64,000 bases of DNA from Devosia sp. ZB163 (lineage in GTDB: Bacteria; Pseudomonadota; Alphaproteobacteria; Rhizobiales; Devosiaceae): the NCBI RefSeq assembly GCF_028613635.1, contig NZ_JAQRMY010000005.1:62001-126000 (forward strand), given 5' to 3'. A program made the position numbers and the translations under genes. Below, piece after piece: positions 24,159 to 32,559 of this stretch. Under the pieces are notes generated by a model. It was given only the letters and a program-made list of their open reading frames with translations. It was not told the DNA's origin and searched no databases. Each line of letters opens with the position of its first letter. Position 1 is the stretch's first letter.

Positions 24159-25202
24159 ATGGCGGAATTCACGCTGGGCGAGGGGCAAGCGCTGCTGGTG
24201 GCATCGCGCGGCATTTTCGAGCTGCACGGGCTGACGCGCTGGGTACAGGACGGCGGCCAGTGGCGCGGCAAGACCCTCGCCCGCGTCAACCAGCTGTCGA
24301 GCCTTGCGCGCCATCCCAACCTGCCGGTGGTCTACGGCACGTCGCGGGTCGGCATGGAGGGCGACATCCACGCCTGGCGGATCGAGGGCGACACCGCGGT
24401 GACGCTCGGCGAGAAGTCGAGCGGGGGCGCCGAGCCCTGCCACCTCGTCGTCGATCCGAGCGGCCGGCTGCTGATCGTCACCAACTACACCACCAGCACG
24501 CTCGGCCTGCAGCGGCTCGCTGCCGATGGCAGCTTTGACGGCCCGATCGACCTGCTCAAGCTGAGTGGCGGCGGTCCCGAGATCGAGCGCCAGGACGACG
24601 CCCACCCGCACCAGGTCTTCTTCGTCGGCGACACGCTCGTCGTCATCGATCTCGGCGCCGATCTCGTCCGCGAGTTCAGCGTGGACCTCGCGAAGTCCGG
24701 CACCGCTGTCCTGACGCAGGTCCGCGCGACCGCGGTCCCCGCCAATACCGGCCCGCGCCACGCCGTGGTGCTGCCCGACGGCCGCCTGGCGGTCAGCGGC
24801 GAACTCGGCTCGAACCTTGTGGCCGGCAGCCTCGGCGATCCCGCCTCGAGCTGGGCCAACGTCAGCAGCACGCGCCGGGCCGGGCCGGGCAAGACCCGCT
24901 GGACGCGCAACTATCCTGGCGACATCCAGCGCGCGCTGGATGGCCGCCACGTCTACTTCGCCAACCGGAGCATCGACACGGTCTCGACCTTCGATGTCAC
25001 CGGCCCCAGCCCGGTGCTGGTCTCCGAGCTTGACAGCCAGGCCCAGTGGCCGCAGCACCTGCTGGTGACCGCCAGCCATGTGCTGGTGGCCGGCTGGGAT
25101 TCCTCGACGGTCAAGGCCCTGCCGCTTGCCGATGGCGTGCCGACCGGCGTCCAGCACCTGTTCGATTGTCCCGGGGCGGGCTGGCTACTGCTCTGGGACT
25201 GA
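24159..25202 (+). CDS. Lactonase-family seven-bladed beta-propeller (YbhE/6-phosphogluconolactonase type)
   Basis: 347 residues behind a GGGAGGGGAC site. Repeated beta-blade motifs are visible: EPCHLVVDPSGRLLIVTNYT near residue 91, the DDAHPHQVFF active-site block near 146, TGPRHAVVLPDGRLAVSGEL near 200 and HVYFANRSIDTVSTFDV near 265. This is the PF10282 layout, whose members hydrolyse sugar lactones. With a Gfo/Idh dehydrogenase in the same operon, it probably opens the lactone that enzyme makes. No signal peptide. Last enzyme gene before the second IclR regulator. Confidence 0.82.
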   Translation: MAEFTLGEGQALLVASRGIFELHGLTRWVQDGGQWRGKTLARVNQLSSLARHPNLPVVYGTSRVGMEGDIHAWRIEGDTAVTLGEKSSGGAEPCHLVVDPSGRLLIVTNYTTSTLGLQRLAADGSFDGPIDLLKLSGGGPEIERQDDAHPHQVFFVGDTLVVIDLGADLVREFSVDLAKSGTAVLTQVRATAVPANTGPRHAVVLPDGRLAVSGELGSNLVAGSLGDPASSWANVSSTRRAGPGKTRWTRNYPGDIQRALDGRHVYFANRSIDTVSTFDVTGPSPVLVSELDSQAQWPQHLLVTASHVLVAGWDSSTVKALPLADGVPTGVQHLFDCPGAGWLLLWD

Positions 25203-25310
25203 TGCGTTTTCCTGTGGCAGCGCCCGCCGCCGTGGTGGCGGGCCGGCCGTGCCGGTGCTAGTCGACTTCGGCGCCCGTCGCGGGAAGCGCAAGACGAGGG
25301 GACGACGACA

Positions 25311-26174
25311 ATGGCCGGACGCGCCAAGGCGTTGAACGAGGCGGGTGGCGACAAGCCCAAGGGCAAGTCGCGCCAGCCCGCGGCCGACAAGCCCACCTAC
25401 ACGGCGCCGGCGCTGGAAAAGGGCCTCGATATCCTCGAGCTGCTCGCCACGCTCTCCGTACCGGTGACGCCCAGCCAGATCGCGCAGCGGCTCGGCCGCT
25501 CGCTGCAGGAAGTCTATCGCGTCGTGCTGGCGCTGGAGCGGCGCGGCTACCTCATCAAGCCGCCGGGGGAAGAGGCGCTGGTGCTCTCCACCCAGCTCTT
25601 CGGGCTCGCGACGCTGTTCCCGCCCTTCCGCCGCGTCGTCGATGCGGCGCAGCCGATCATGAACGCGCTGGCGCTCGAGGCGACGCAAGCTGTCCACATG
25701 GCGGTGCTCGACGGGGTCAACCAGCGCATCATCGCGCAGGTCGACAGCCCCGCCGCCATCGCCATCCGGCTGCGTGTCGGAGCGGCGAGCCCGGCGGTGC
25801 GCGGCACATCGGGGCGTACCATCGTCGCTTTCCAGCCCAAGCCGGTGCAGGAGTGGATCCTGAGCCAGGCCGAGACGATCATCCCCGCCGACCAGCTCAA
25901 GCGCTACCGCGACCGCATCGCCAGGATCGCGGTTCGTGGCTACGAGCGGATCGAGGGCGAGGTGGTGCACGGGGTCACCGACCTCAGCTTTCCCATCCTC
26001 AACTCGGCCGGTGTGTCGCTCGCGGCGCTGACCATGCCGTTCCTCGCCAGCCACCAGGTGATCGTCCCCTTCGACGATGCGGCCCACATGCTCTATCGCG
26101 CGGCGAGCCGCATCACGCAGATGATGGGTGGCGAGCTGCCGGAGCCGGCGTTCCCGCTGCCGCAGGCGACCTGA
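25311..26174 (+). CDS. IclR-family transcriptional regulator
   Basis: 287 residues. A Lys-rich tail of about 35 residues precedes the helix-turn-helix (YTAPALEKGLDILELLA, then TPSQIAQRLGRSLQEVYRVV). The effector domain has GTSGRTIVAFQ and GVTDLSFPILNSAGVSLAAL. It is a different subtype from the regulator at 13.8 kb, lacking the GVGKALLAF motif form. It follows the importer/D-amino-acid operon by about 110 bases in the same direction. Its stop abuts the convergent L-serine dehydratase gene with no spacer. Probably a second controller of the island. Confidence 0.88.
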   Translation: MAGRAKALNEAGGDKPKGKSRQPAADKPTYTAPALEKGLDILELLATLSVPVTPSQIAQRLGRSLQEVYRVVLALERRGYLIKPPGEEALVLSTQLFGLATLFPPFRRVVDAAQPIMNALALEATQAVHMAVLDGVNQRIIAQVDSPAAIAIRLRVGAASPAVRGTSGRTIVAFQPKPVQEWILSQAETIIPADQLKRYRDRIARIAVRGYERIEGEVVHGVTDLSFPILNSAGVSLAALTMPFLASHQVIVPFDDAAHMLYRAASRITQMMGGELPEPAFPLPQAT

Positions 26175-27566
26175 TCAGCAGGCGACGACGTTGACGGCGA
26201 GGCCGCCCTGGCTCGTCTCCTTGTAGCGCTCGGACATGTCGCGGCCGGTCTGGCGCATGGTCTCGACGCAGACATCGAGCGAGACCTTGTGCGTGCCGTC
26301 GCCCTTCATGGCCAGCGACGCCGCGGTCACGGCCTTCACCGCGCCGAAGGCGTTGCGCTCGATGCAGGGGATCTGCACCAGCCCCGCGACCGGATCGCAG
26401 GTCATGCCGAGGTGATGCTCGAGCGCGATCTCGGCGGCGTTCTCGACTTGGGCCGGCGTGCCGCCCATGGCGGCGCAAAGCGCGGCGGCGGCCATGGCGG
26501 AAGCCGAGCCGACCTCGCCCTGGCAGCCGACCTCGGCGCCCGAAATGGAGGCATTGTGCTTGATGAGGCCGCCGATCGCCGCGGCCGTCAGCAGCATGTC
26601 GTGGAGGGTGGCGCGCGAAGCCCCGGCATCGAACGTCTCGTGATACTTCAGCACGGCGGGAATGACGCCCGCGGCGCCATTGGTCGGCGCGGTGACGACG
26701 CGGCTGCCGGCCGCGTTCTCCTCGTTCACGGCCATGGCGAAGACGCTCAGCCAGTCATTGCCGGCGAGGGGCCCAAGCTCGTTGCGCTGCCATTGGGCCT
26801 TCAGCTGCTCATGAATGGCCTTGGCGCGGCGATTGACCTGGAGCCCGCCGGGCATGACGCCGTCCGTCCTCAGGCCGCGTTCGATGCAGCCGTTCATGGC
26901 GTCCCAGAGACGATCGAGCCCGGCATCGAGCGCTTTCCGGCCGATGCGGGTTTCCTCGTTGGCGCGCTTCATGCGGGCGATGGAGAGACCGGAGTGCCGG
27001 GCCATCTCCAGCATCTGGGCCGCGTTCTCGAAGGGGTAGGGGACCTCGACCGTTTCGGCCCTCGTCGGACCGCGTTCGAGTTCGGCCTCGCTCAGGACGA
27101 ACCCGCCGCCGATGGAATAGTAGACACGGCGGAGGAGCAGCGTGCCGTCGGCATCGTAGGCATAGAACTGCAGGCCGTTGGTGTGCCCGGGGAGGCGCTC
27201 CTTGCGGTCATAGACGAGGTCGTGGACCGGGCGGAAGCGATAGGCGGGATGGCCCTCGGGATGAACCATGGCCTCGGTCTCGACGCGCGCCACCATCTCG
27301 TCCATGCGCTCGGGATCGACGCTGTCGGGGGCGAGGCCGCTGAGGCCGAGGATGACGGCGCGGCCGGTGCCGTGGCCAATGCCGGTGAAGGCGAGGGAGC
27401 CATGGAGGCTCGCGCCGAGCGCGGCGACGCGCGAATTGCGCGGGCGCGGCCAGTCGCCCGTCCCGAGCTCATCGAGGAAGCGGTTGGCGGCGGTCATCGG
27501 TCCCATGGTGTGGGAGCTCGACGGCCCGATGCCGATCTTGAAGACGTCGAAGACCGAAAGGAACAT
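26175..27566 (-). CDS. sdaA: L-serine ammonia-lyase, iron-sulfur type
   Basis: 463 residues from the ATG at 27566, chosen because GGAAG lies five bases before it. Signature start [17 protein letters not shown]. Catalytic-domain Cys ligands for the 4Fe-4S cluster appear in [18 protein letters not shown] and [10 protein letters not shown]. The chain ends NVVAC, and in this family the terminal Cys reaches into the active site as an extra ligand. It converts L-serine to pyruvate and ammonia. Serine made from glycine released by the D-threonine-aldolase-like enzyme nearby could feed it, which is inference. Monocistronic, convergent with iclR. Confidence 0.94.
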   Translation of the reverse strand: MFLSVFDVFKIGIGPSSSHTMGPMTAANRFLDELGTGDWPRPRNSRVAALGASLHGSLAFTGIGHGTGRAVILGLSGLAPDSVDPERMDEMVARVETEAMVHPEGHPAYRFRPVHDLVYDRKERLPGHTNGLQFYAYDADGTLLLRRVYYSIGGGFVLSEAELERGPTRAETVEVPYPFENAAQMLEMARHSGLSIARMKRANEETRIGRKALDAGLDRLWDAMNGCIERGLRTDGVMPGGLQVNRRAKAIHEQLKAQWQRNELGPLAGNDWLSVFAMAVNEENAAGSRVVTAPTNGAAGVIPAVLKYHETFDAGASRATLHDMLLTAAAIGGLIKHNASISGAEVGCQGEVGSASAMAAAALCAAMGGTPAQVENAAEIALEHHLGMTCDPVAGLVQIPCIERNAFGAVKAVTAASLAMKGDGTHKVSLDVCVETMRQTGRDMSERYKETSQGGLAVNVVAC

Positions 27567-27755
27567 GCCGACTTCCATATGGTGCGGCGCGATCATAGCC
27601 GCAACGCGGAGGCGTGCTCGTGAAATTTAGTTACACGATACGCGCGCGAAACCGCCCAGGAGGCCAAGAATCCTGTTGAAGCGCAATCGGGCCTGTAAGA
27701 TGGTTTCAGCGCGCCGGCAGCGTCGCCGGGAGTTCGAATTGACGAGGAATCATCC

Positions 27756-28535
27756 ATGAGCGGGGCATTTGCCGGCAAGACCATCGCCATCACCGGAGCC
27801 GCGGGCGGCATCGGCCAGTGGCTGTGCCGGTTCTTCGGCGAGGAGGGGGCGACCATTGCCGCGCTCGATCGCAGCGACAAGGTCAACGACCTCGTCGACA
27901 CGCTGGGCAAGGACGGCATCACGGTGAAGCCGGCGGTGGTCGAGATCACCGACAAGGACGCTGTCGAGGCGGCCTTTGCCGGCTTCGGCGAAGTGCACGT
28001 GCTCATCAACAATGCCGGCGTCTCCCGCCACAAGACGCTCGCCCAGACGACGCCCGACAACTGGCGCGAGGACGTCGACGCCAATCTCAACGGCGCCTAC
28101 ACCTGCGCCTATGCAGTGCTGCCGCAGATGGTCGAGCGCCGTTCGGGCAACATCGTCAATGTCGGCTCGGTCAACGGGCTGAGCGCGCTGGGCGATCCGG
28201 CCTACAGCGCGGGCAAGGCGGGCATGATCGCCATGACCAAGTCCCTGGCGCAGGAATACGGCCGCTACGGCATCCGCACCAATATCGTGCTGCCCGGCAC
28301 GGTGCGCACCCCGATCTGGGACGAACGCAAGGCCAAGGACCCCAATGTGCTGAAGACGCTCGAGCGCTGGTATCCGCTCGGTCGTATCGTCGAGCCCTAC
28401 GAAGTCGCGCGCGTCATCGCCTTCCTCGCGTCGGACGCGGCGAGTGCCGTCACCGGCGCGGTGATCCCGGTCGACAACGGGCTGACGGCCGGCAACATCG
28501 TCATGGCGCGTGAACTGACGCTCGAGGATTTCTGA
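27756..28535 (+). CDS. Short-chain dehydrogenase/reductase
   Basis: 259 residues. NAD(P) loop TGAAGGIGQWL near residue 14, NNAGVSR near 87, catalytic Ser in VNVGSVNG near 136 and YSAGKAG with the Tyr/Lys pair near 150. The C-terminus (GAVIPVDNGLTAGN) is the classical SDR ending. It oxidises or reduces a hydroxyl, probably of a sugar acid or polyol. Divergent from sdaA and convergent with the next amidohydrolase across a palindromic repeat. Specific substrate not readable. Confidence 0.86.
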   Translation: MSGAFAGKTIAITGAAGGIGQWLCRFFGEEGATIAALDRSDKVNDLVDTLGKDGITVKPAVVEITDKDAVEAAFAGFGEVHVLINNAGVSRHKTLAQTTPDNWREDVDANLNGAYTCAYAVLPQMVERRSGNIVNVGSVNGLSALGDPAYSAGKAGMIAMTKSLAQEYGRYGIRTNIVLPGTVRTPIWDERKAKDPNVLKTLERWYPLGRIVEPYEVARVIAFLASDAASAVTGAVIPVDNGLTAGNIVMARELTLEDF

Positions 28536-28556
28536 GCGAGGGCCGAGCCTAGCCCC

Positions 28557-28687
28557 GCCCCCTCCACCACCCTACGGGTGGTCCCCCTCCCCCGTTGCAC
28601 GGGGGAGGACCCGAGTGGGGCACGATGCTGCCTTGATCCTCCCCCGCGTGGCGGGGGAGGGGGACCAGCGAAGCTGGTGGAGGGGGC
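28557..28687. repeat. Palindromic intergenic repeat, about 131 bp
   Basis: The ends GCCCCCTCCACCA (28557-28569) and TGGTGGAGGGGGC (28675-28687) are exact inverted copies. Inside are smaller CCCTCCCCCG / CGGGGGAGG hairpins around 28587-28608 and 28638-28662. It lies between convergent genes, the usual place for rhizobial palindromic units, and may act as a bidirectional terminator. Confidence 0.8.
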
Positions 28688-28719
28688 GGCCCCAAGCATC
28701 CGACCGCGCTGTCACCCCC

Positions 28720-29913
28720 TCAATGCTGGTGGTGATGCCCGGTGAGAAAACTCTCCTCGAACGGGCGGCGGCTCACTTCCATGGACTTGCCGTCGAGATA
28801 GACGGCGACCGGTTGCAGCAGGGTCGAGCCCTGGCGCCTCGTGCCGACCACGTCCTCGAACACGTAGTTGCTGTCGTACTGGCGGAGCACGGTGATATCG
28901 GCCGGTGCGCCGACGCCGAGGTGGCCGAGTTCGGGGCGGCGGATGGCGAGAGCCGGACGGCTCGTCGACATGGCGATCACCTGCGGGAGGCTGAGGCCGC
29001 AGTTGAGCAGCTTGCTCATGGTGTGCAGCAGGTCGTAGCCGGGACCTTCGACGGCGATGACGTGCACGTCCGACGAGATAACGTCGGGCGGGAAGCCGTC
29101 CTTCAGTGCCGCTTCAGTGGTCTCGTAGCCGAAGGCGCCCATGCCGTGGGCGATGTCGAACAGCACACCGCGCTCGCGCGCCTTCAGCACCGCGTCGATG
29201 ACCTTGCCGTCCGGTCCGATCGCCGAGTTCGGGTCCGGCCGGTAGCAATGGGTGAGGATGTCGCCCGGCCGCAGCATGTCGACGACGTCGGCATAGCTGG
29301 GCGGCGCGGTGCCGATATGGGTCATCAGCGGCAGGTCGAGCGCCTCGGCTGCCTCGAGGGCCAGTTCGAGCGCGCCCAACCCGAGGTCGCCGGTGACGAT
29401 GCCGCCGATGCGGACTTTTACGCCGACGATGCGGTCGCGGTTCTGCTCGACCTTGGCGACGCAGCGGTCGACCGGCAGCATGGAGCGCATCGTCGCCTCG
29501 CCGATCGAGACGCCCTTGTCGAAGCCGAAGATGCCGGGGAAGGAGATGTTGAGGAAGGCGAGGATGCGGTAGGGCGACTGGATCATCACGTAGTCGCGGA
29601 AGCCGTCATAGTTGCCGGCGCCGGCACTGCCGGCATCGACGAGCGTGGTGCAGGCCGAGCGGCGGGCGATGAAGCCCGGATCGACGCTGAGCGAAGTCGC
29701 CTTGTGATAGACGTGGGTGTGGATGTCGATGAGCCCGGGCGCGACGATGGCGCCGGTGACGTCCTCCACCCTGGTCGCGTCCTTGGCGAGGTCGGCGCCC
29801 ACGGCGGCGATCCTGCCGGCCTTGATCGCGACATCCATGACACCGTCGACGCTGTTCCGCTCGTCGATCACGCGGCCGCCCCTGAGGACGAGATCATAGG
29901 TGGCAGCTGGCAT
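28720..29913 (-). CDS. Amidohydrolase/deacetylase-family metallohydrolase (EF_0837/AHA_3915 type)
   Basis: 397 residues from ATG 29913 behind AAGGGAG. It opens YDLVLRGGRVIDERNSVDGV; metal ligands lie in GLIDIHTHVYH, PLMTHIGTAPP and ILTHCYRP, with the final Asp in DVISSDVHV. The KVRIGGIVTGD stretch holds a candidate carboxylated Lys. This matches a dihydroorotase-like group of unknown or D-glucosaminate-related role. The C-terminus ends in a short His cluster (TGHHHQH), which is unusual. It is divergent from the ugp operon, so it may share that region's control. Exact substrate unknown. Confidence 0.8.
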   Translation of the reverse strand: MPAATYDLVLRGGRVIDERNSVDGVMDVAIKAGRIAAVGADLAKDATRVEDVTGAIVAPGLIDIHTHVYHKATSLSVDPGFIARRSACTTLVDAGSAGAGNYDGFRDYVMIQSPYRILAFLNISFPGIFGFDKGVSIGEATMRSMLPVDRCVAKVEQNRDRIVGVKVRIGGIVTGDLGLGALELALEAAEALDLPLMTHIGTAPPSYADVVDMLRPGDILTHCYRPDPNSAIGPDGKVIDAVLKARERGVLFDIAHGMGAFGYETTEAALKDGFPPDVISSDVHVIAVEGPGYDLLHTMSKLLNCGLSLPQVIAMSTSRPALAIRRPELGHLGVGAPADITVLRQYDSNYVFEDVVGTRRQGSTLLQPVAVYLDGKSMEVSRRPFEESFLTGHHHQH

Positions 29914-30246
29914 GTTCGACTCCCTTGGCCGTCGGCTTGGCGGAGCGGTTTTGTGCGATTGACCGGGCTCCCGCAAGTCGGATCGGGCGCCAAGTGTCCG
30001 GTTCGCAGTCGCCGATCTGTGGCGCGGCAGCCGGTTTTGCACAGCCATCGGACGTGAGAGCGGTTAGTCGAAGTGACCGGCAAGCTCCTGTGTTTGCAAA
30101 GGTCTCGGGCGATCACCGCCCTCTGACACATTTGCTTCATCCAGCTGTCACCCGACGTTCATCGGGCTGAAATTCAACCGTCAAGGACTGCCGCTAGGAG
30201 TGCCGCCGCTCGAGAAATCGAACGGATATTCATCCCAGGAGCCTTG
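29914..30246. promoter_or_regulatory. Divergent control region between amidohydrolase and ugp operon
   Basis: 333 bases without a gene. Small dyads include TGACA (30124-30128) with TGTCA (30146-30150), and CCCGA (30151-30155) with TCGGG (30162-30166). The ugpB ribosome-binding site AGGAG is at 30237-30241. The ugp promoter should be within the last 150 bases, but I cannot fix -35 and -10 boxes. Confidence 0.4.
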
Positions 30247-31590
30247 ATGATGAAAACCAACTGGCTGCTCGGCGCGGCCCTTTCCGCGACCGCCCTCACT
30301 TTCGTGGCCTCCCCCGCCGCCGCCGCGACCAAGTTCGAATTCTGGTACGGCCTCTCGGGCGACCTGAGCGAACGCGTGCAGGAGATGTGCTCGCGCTTCA
30401 ACGCCTCGCAGGCGGACTACGAGATCGTCTGCGTGAGCCAGGAGAACTACGAGAACAACCTGCAGAACACGATCGCCGCGTTCCGCGCCAACAAGCAGCC
30501 GACCGTCACCCAGATCTCGGACGGCGGCGTCGTCGACCTGATGCTGTCGGGTGCGTTCGTGCCGGTCCGCGAGCTGATGGAAAAGAACGGCTACCAGATC
30601 GACTGGTCCAACTATTTCTCCGGCATCTCGTCGTATTTCTCGACGTCGAAGGGCGAGCTGCTCGCCATGCCGTTCAACTCCTCGACGGCGATGTTCTACT
30701 ACAACACCGACGCGCTGAAGGCCGTCGGCTTCGAGGGCGCGCCGCAGACCTGGGAGCAGGTCGAAAAGATCGCCCGTGACCTCAAGGCCGCCGGCTACGA
30801 ATGCCCGATCGCGTTCGATCCGACCGGGACCTGGCAGTGGTTCGAGCAGTTCTCGGCCGTACACAACCAGCCGATCGCCTCGAACGGCAACGGCTATGGT
30901 GGCCTCGACGCCGTCGTCGAGTTCAACAAGGGCAAGTTCGTCGACCAGCTCGGCTGGTTCAAGAAGATGACCGACGAAGGCCTGATGGTCCACAAGTCGA
31001 AGGCCGCCGGCGAGACCGCCAATGACGCCTTCACCGCCGGCAAGTGCCAGATGTCGTCGTCCTCGGTTGCCGACCATGGCTCGTTCGCCAAGCAGGCCAA
31101 GGAAGGCGTGCATTGGGACGTGACCGTGCTGCCGGTCTGGGAAGGCACCGAGCGCCACAACTCGCTCGTCGGCGGCGCCGCGCTCTGGACCCTCAAGGGC
31201 AAGACCGAGGAAGAGTACAAGGGCGCTGCGGCGTTCTACAACTTCATCGCGCTGCCGGCCGAGGCCCAGCACTGGTCGACCATCACCGGCTACATCCCTG
31301 TCACCAACTCGGGCTTTGAGGCCATGAAGGCCGCCGGCTTCTATGACGCTGCCCCGTATAAGGGCCGCGAGCTCGCCATCCAGTCGCTGACCGCCACCCC
31401 GCCCGGCGAATACACCCGCGGTATCCGTCTCGGCAATTTCGGCGCGGTGCGCCAGGAAGTCGCCAAGGCCATGCAGTCGGTGATCTTCGACGGCACCGAT
31501 CCGCAGAAGGCGCTCGACGACGCGGCGGCCCGCTCGAACGAAATCCTGCGCAAGTTCGAGCAGACCTACAAGGGCCAGCAGCTCCCCTGA
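30247..31590 (+). CDS. ugpB: UgpB-like periplasmic substrate-binding protein
   Basis: About 447 residues; ATG 30247 or 30250 both follow AGGAG. Sec signal peptide (basic start, hydrophobic run, cleavage near SPAAAA, about residue 24). The mature N-terminus FEFWYGLSGDLSERVQEMC and NYENNLQNTIAAFRA follow E. coli UgpB. So does YTRGIRLGNFGAVRQE near residue 395, which holds the Arg/Gly used for sn-glycerol-3-phosphate. The ugpB-ugpA-ugpE-ugpC order supports the name. The downstream isomerase and aldolase in place of a phosphodiesterase leave room for another phosphorylated or sugar-like ligand. Confidence 0.82.
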   Translation: MMKTNWLLGAALSATALTFVASPAAAATKFEFWYGLSGDLSERVQEMCSRFNASQADYEIVCVSQENYENNLQNTIAAFRANKQPTVTQISDGGVVDLMLSGAFVPVRELMEKNGYQIDWSNYFSGISSYFSTSKGELLAMPFNSSTAMFYYNTDALKAVGFEGAPQTWEQVEKIARDLKAAGYECPIAFDPTGTWQWFEQFSAVHNQPIASNGNGYGGLDAVVEFNKGKFVDQLGWFKKMTDEGLMVHKSKAAGETANDAFTAGKCQMSSSSVADHGSFAKQAKEGVHWDVTVLPVWEGTERHNSLVGGAALWTLKGKTEEEYKGAAAFYNFIALPAEAQHWSTITGYIPVTNSGFEAMKAAGFYDAAPYKGRELAIQSLTATPPGEYTRGIRLGNFGAVRQEVAKAMQSVIFDGTDPQKALDDAAARSNEILRKFEQTYKGQQLP

Positions 31591-31607
31591 TCTGCTGATC
31601 GTCTTGA

Positions 31608-31633
31608 CGCCCGGGCGGCTCTCCGCCCGGGCG
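31608..31633 (+). terminator. Hairpin between ugpB and ugpA
   Basis: CGCCCGGGCGG (31608-31618) and CCGCCCGGGCG (31623-31633) make a perfect 11-bp stem with a CTCT loop and no T-run. As with the hairpin after the Tat-exported binding protein, it probably raises binding-protein message relative to the permeases. Confidence 0.6.
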
Positions 31634-31664
31634 AAGCTACTTGACCAACCGGGATAGGTTTCCG

Positions 31665-32549
31665 ATGGAACGTCGCGCGGTTTACCGCAACAAGGTGCTG
31701 CCCTGGCTGCTGATCGGCCCGCAGCTGCTGCTGGTGCTGGTGTTCTTCTACTGGCCGACATCGCAGGCGCTCTATTGGGCCTTCACGCTGGAACAGCCCT
31801 GGGGCGGCGGCAACCTCTGGGCCGGCCTCGACAACTTCCTCTACATCTTCCGCGACGACCGGTACTGGGGCACCGTGCTCCGCTCGGCCTTCTACGCGCT
31901 GGCCGCGACGGGCCTGTCGATGCTGGTGGCGCTGACGCTGGCGAGCTTCGTCGACCGGGCGCTGAAGGGCACCAAGCTCTTCCAGTCCGTGTTCATCTGG
32001 CCCTACGCCATCGCGGCCCCGGCCGCGGGCGTCGCGTTCCGCTTCATCTTCTCGCCGGAAGCCGGTCTTGTCGGCGCCGTCAACGACATCTGGCCGGGCA
32101 TCTGGGATCCGGCGACCAACGGCATGCATGCGCTCGCCATGGTCATCGTCTGCCATGCCTGGCTCGGCATCGGCTACAATTTCGTGTTCTTCCTTGCTGC
32201 CCTGCAGATGATCCCGCGCTCGATCAACGAGGCCGGGGCGATGGATGGGGCACGGCCGTTCCGGCGCATGCTCGATTTGCAGCTGCCGCTGATCGCGCCG
32301 ACCGCCTTCTTCCTGCTCATCATGAACATCATCTCGAGCTTCACCGACAGTTTCGGGCTCATCGACACCATGACCGAAGGCGGCCCGATCGGGCAGACCG
32401 AGGTGATGGTCTACAAGATCTACGTCGATGGCTTCAAAGGCCTCGACTACTCGGGCGCCGCCGCCCAGTCGATCGTCCTCATGCTGCTCGTCATCGGCCT
32501 CACGTTCGTCCAGTTCAAATGGGTCGAACGCCGCGTTCACTACAACTGA
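31665..32549 (+). CDS. ugpA: ABC importer permease UgpA-like
   Basis: 294 residues from ATG 31665, six bases after an AGG site, rather than the upstream TTG. It opens ERRAVYRNKVLPWLLIGPQ. Helix 1 runs LLLVLVFFYWPTSQALYWAF, then EQPWGGGNLWAGLDNFLYIF as in UgpA. The docking loop is INEAGAMDGARPFRRMLDLQ, and SFTDSFGLIDTMTEGGPIGQ follows. Inner-membrane channel subunit. Ten bases separate it from ugpE. Confidence 0.88.
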   Translation: MERRAVYRNKVLPWLLIGPQLLLVLVFFYWPTSQALYWAFTLEQPWGGGNLWAGLDNFLYIFRDDRYWGTVLRSAFYALAATGLSMLVALTLASFVDRALKGTKLFQSVFIWPYAIAAPAAGVAFRFIFSPEAGLVGAVNDIWPGIWDPATNGMHALAMVIVCHAWLGIGYNFVFFLAALQMIPRSINEAGAMDGARPFRRMLDLQLPLIAPTAFFLLIMNIISSFTDSFGLIDTMTEGGPIGQTEVMVYKIYVDGFKGLDYSGAAAQSIVLMLLVIGLTFVQFKWVERRVHYN

Positions 32550-32559
32550 GGGCCGGTCC

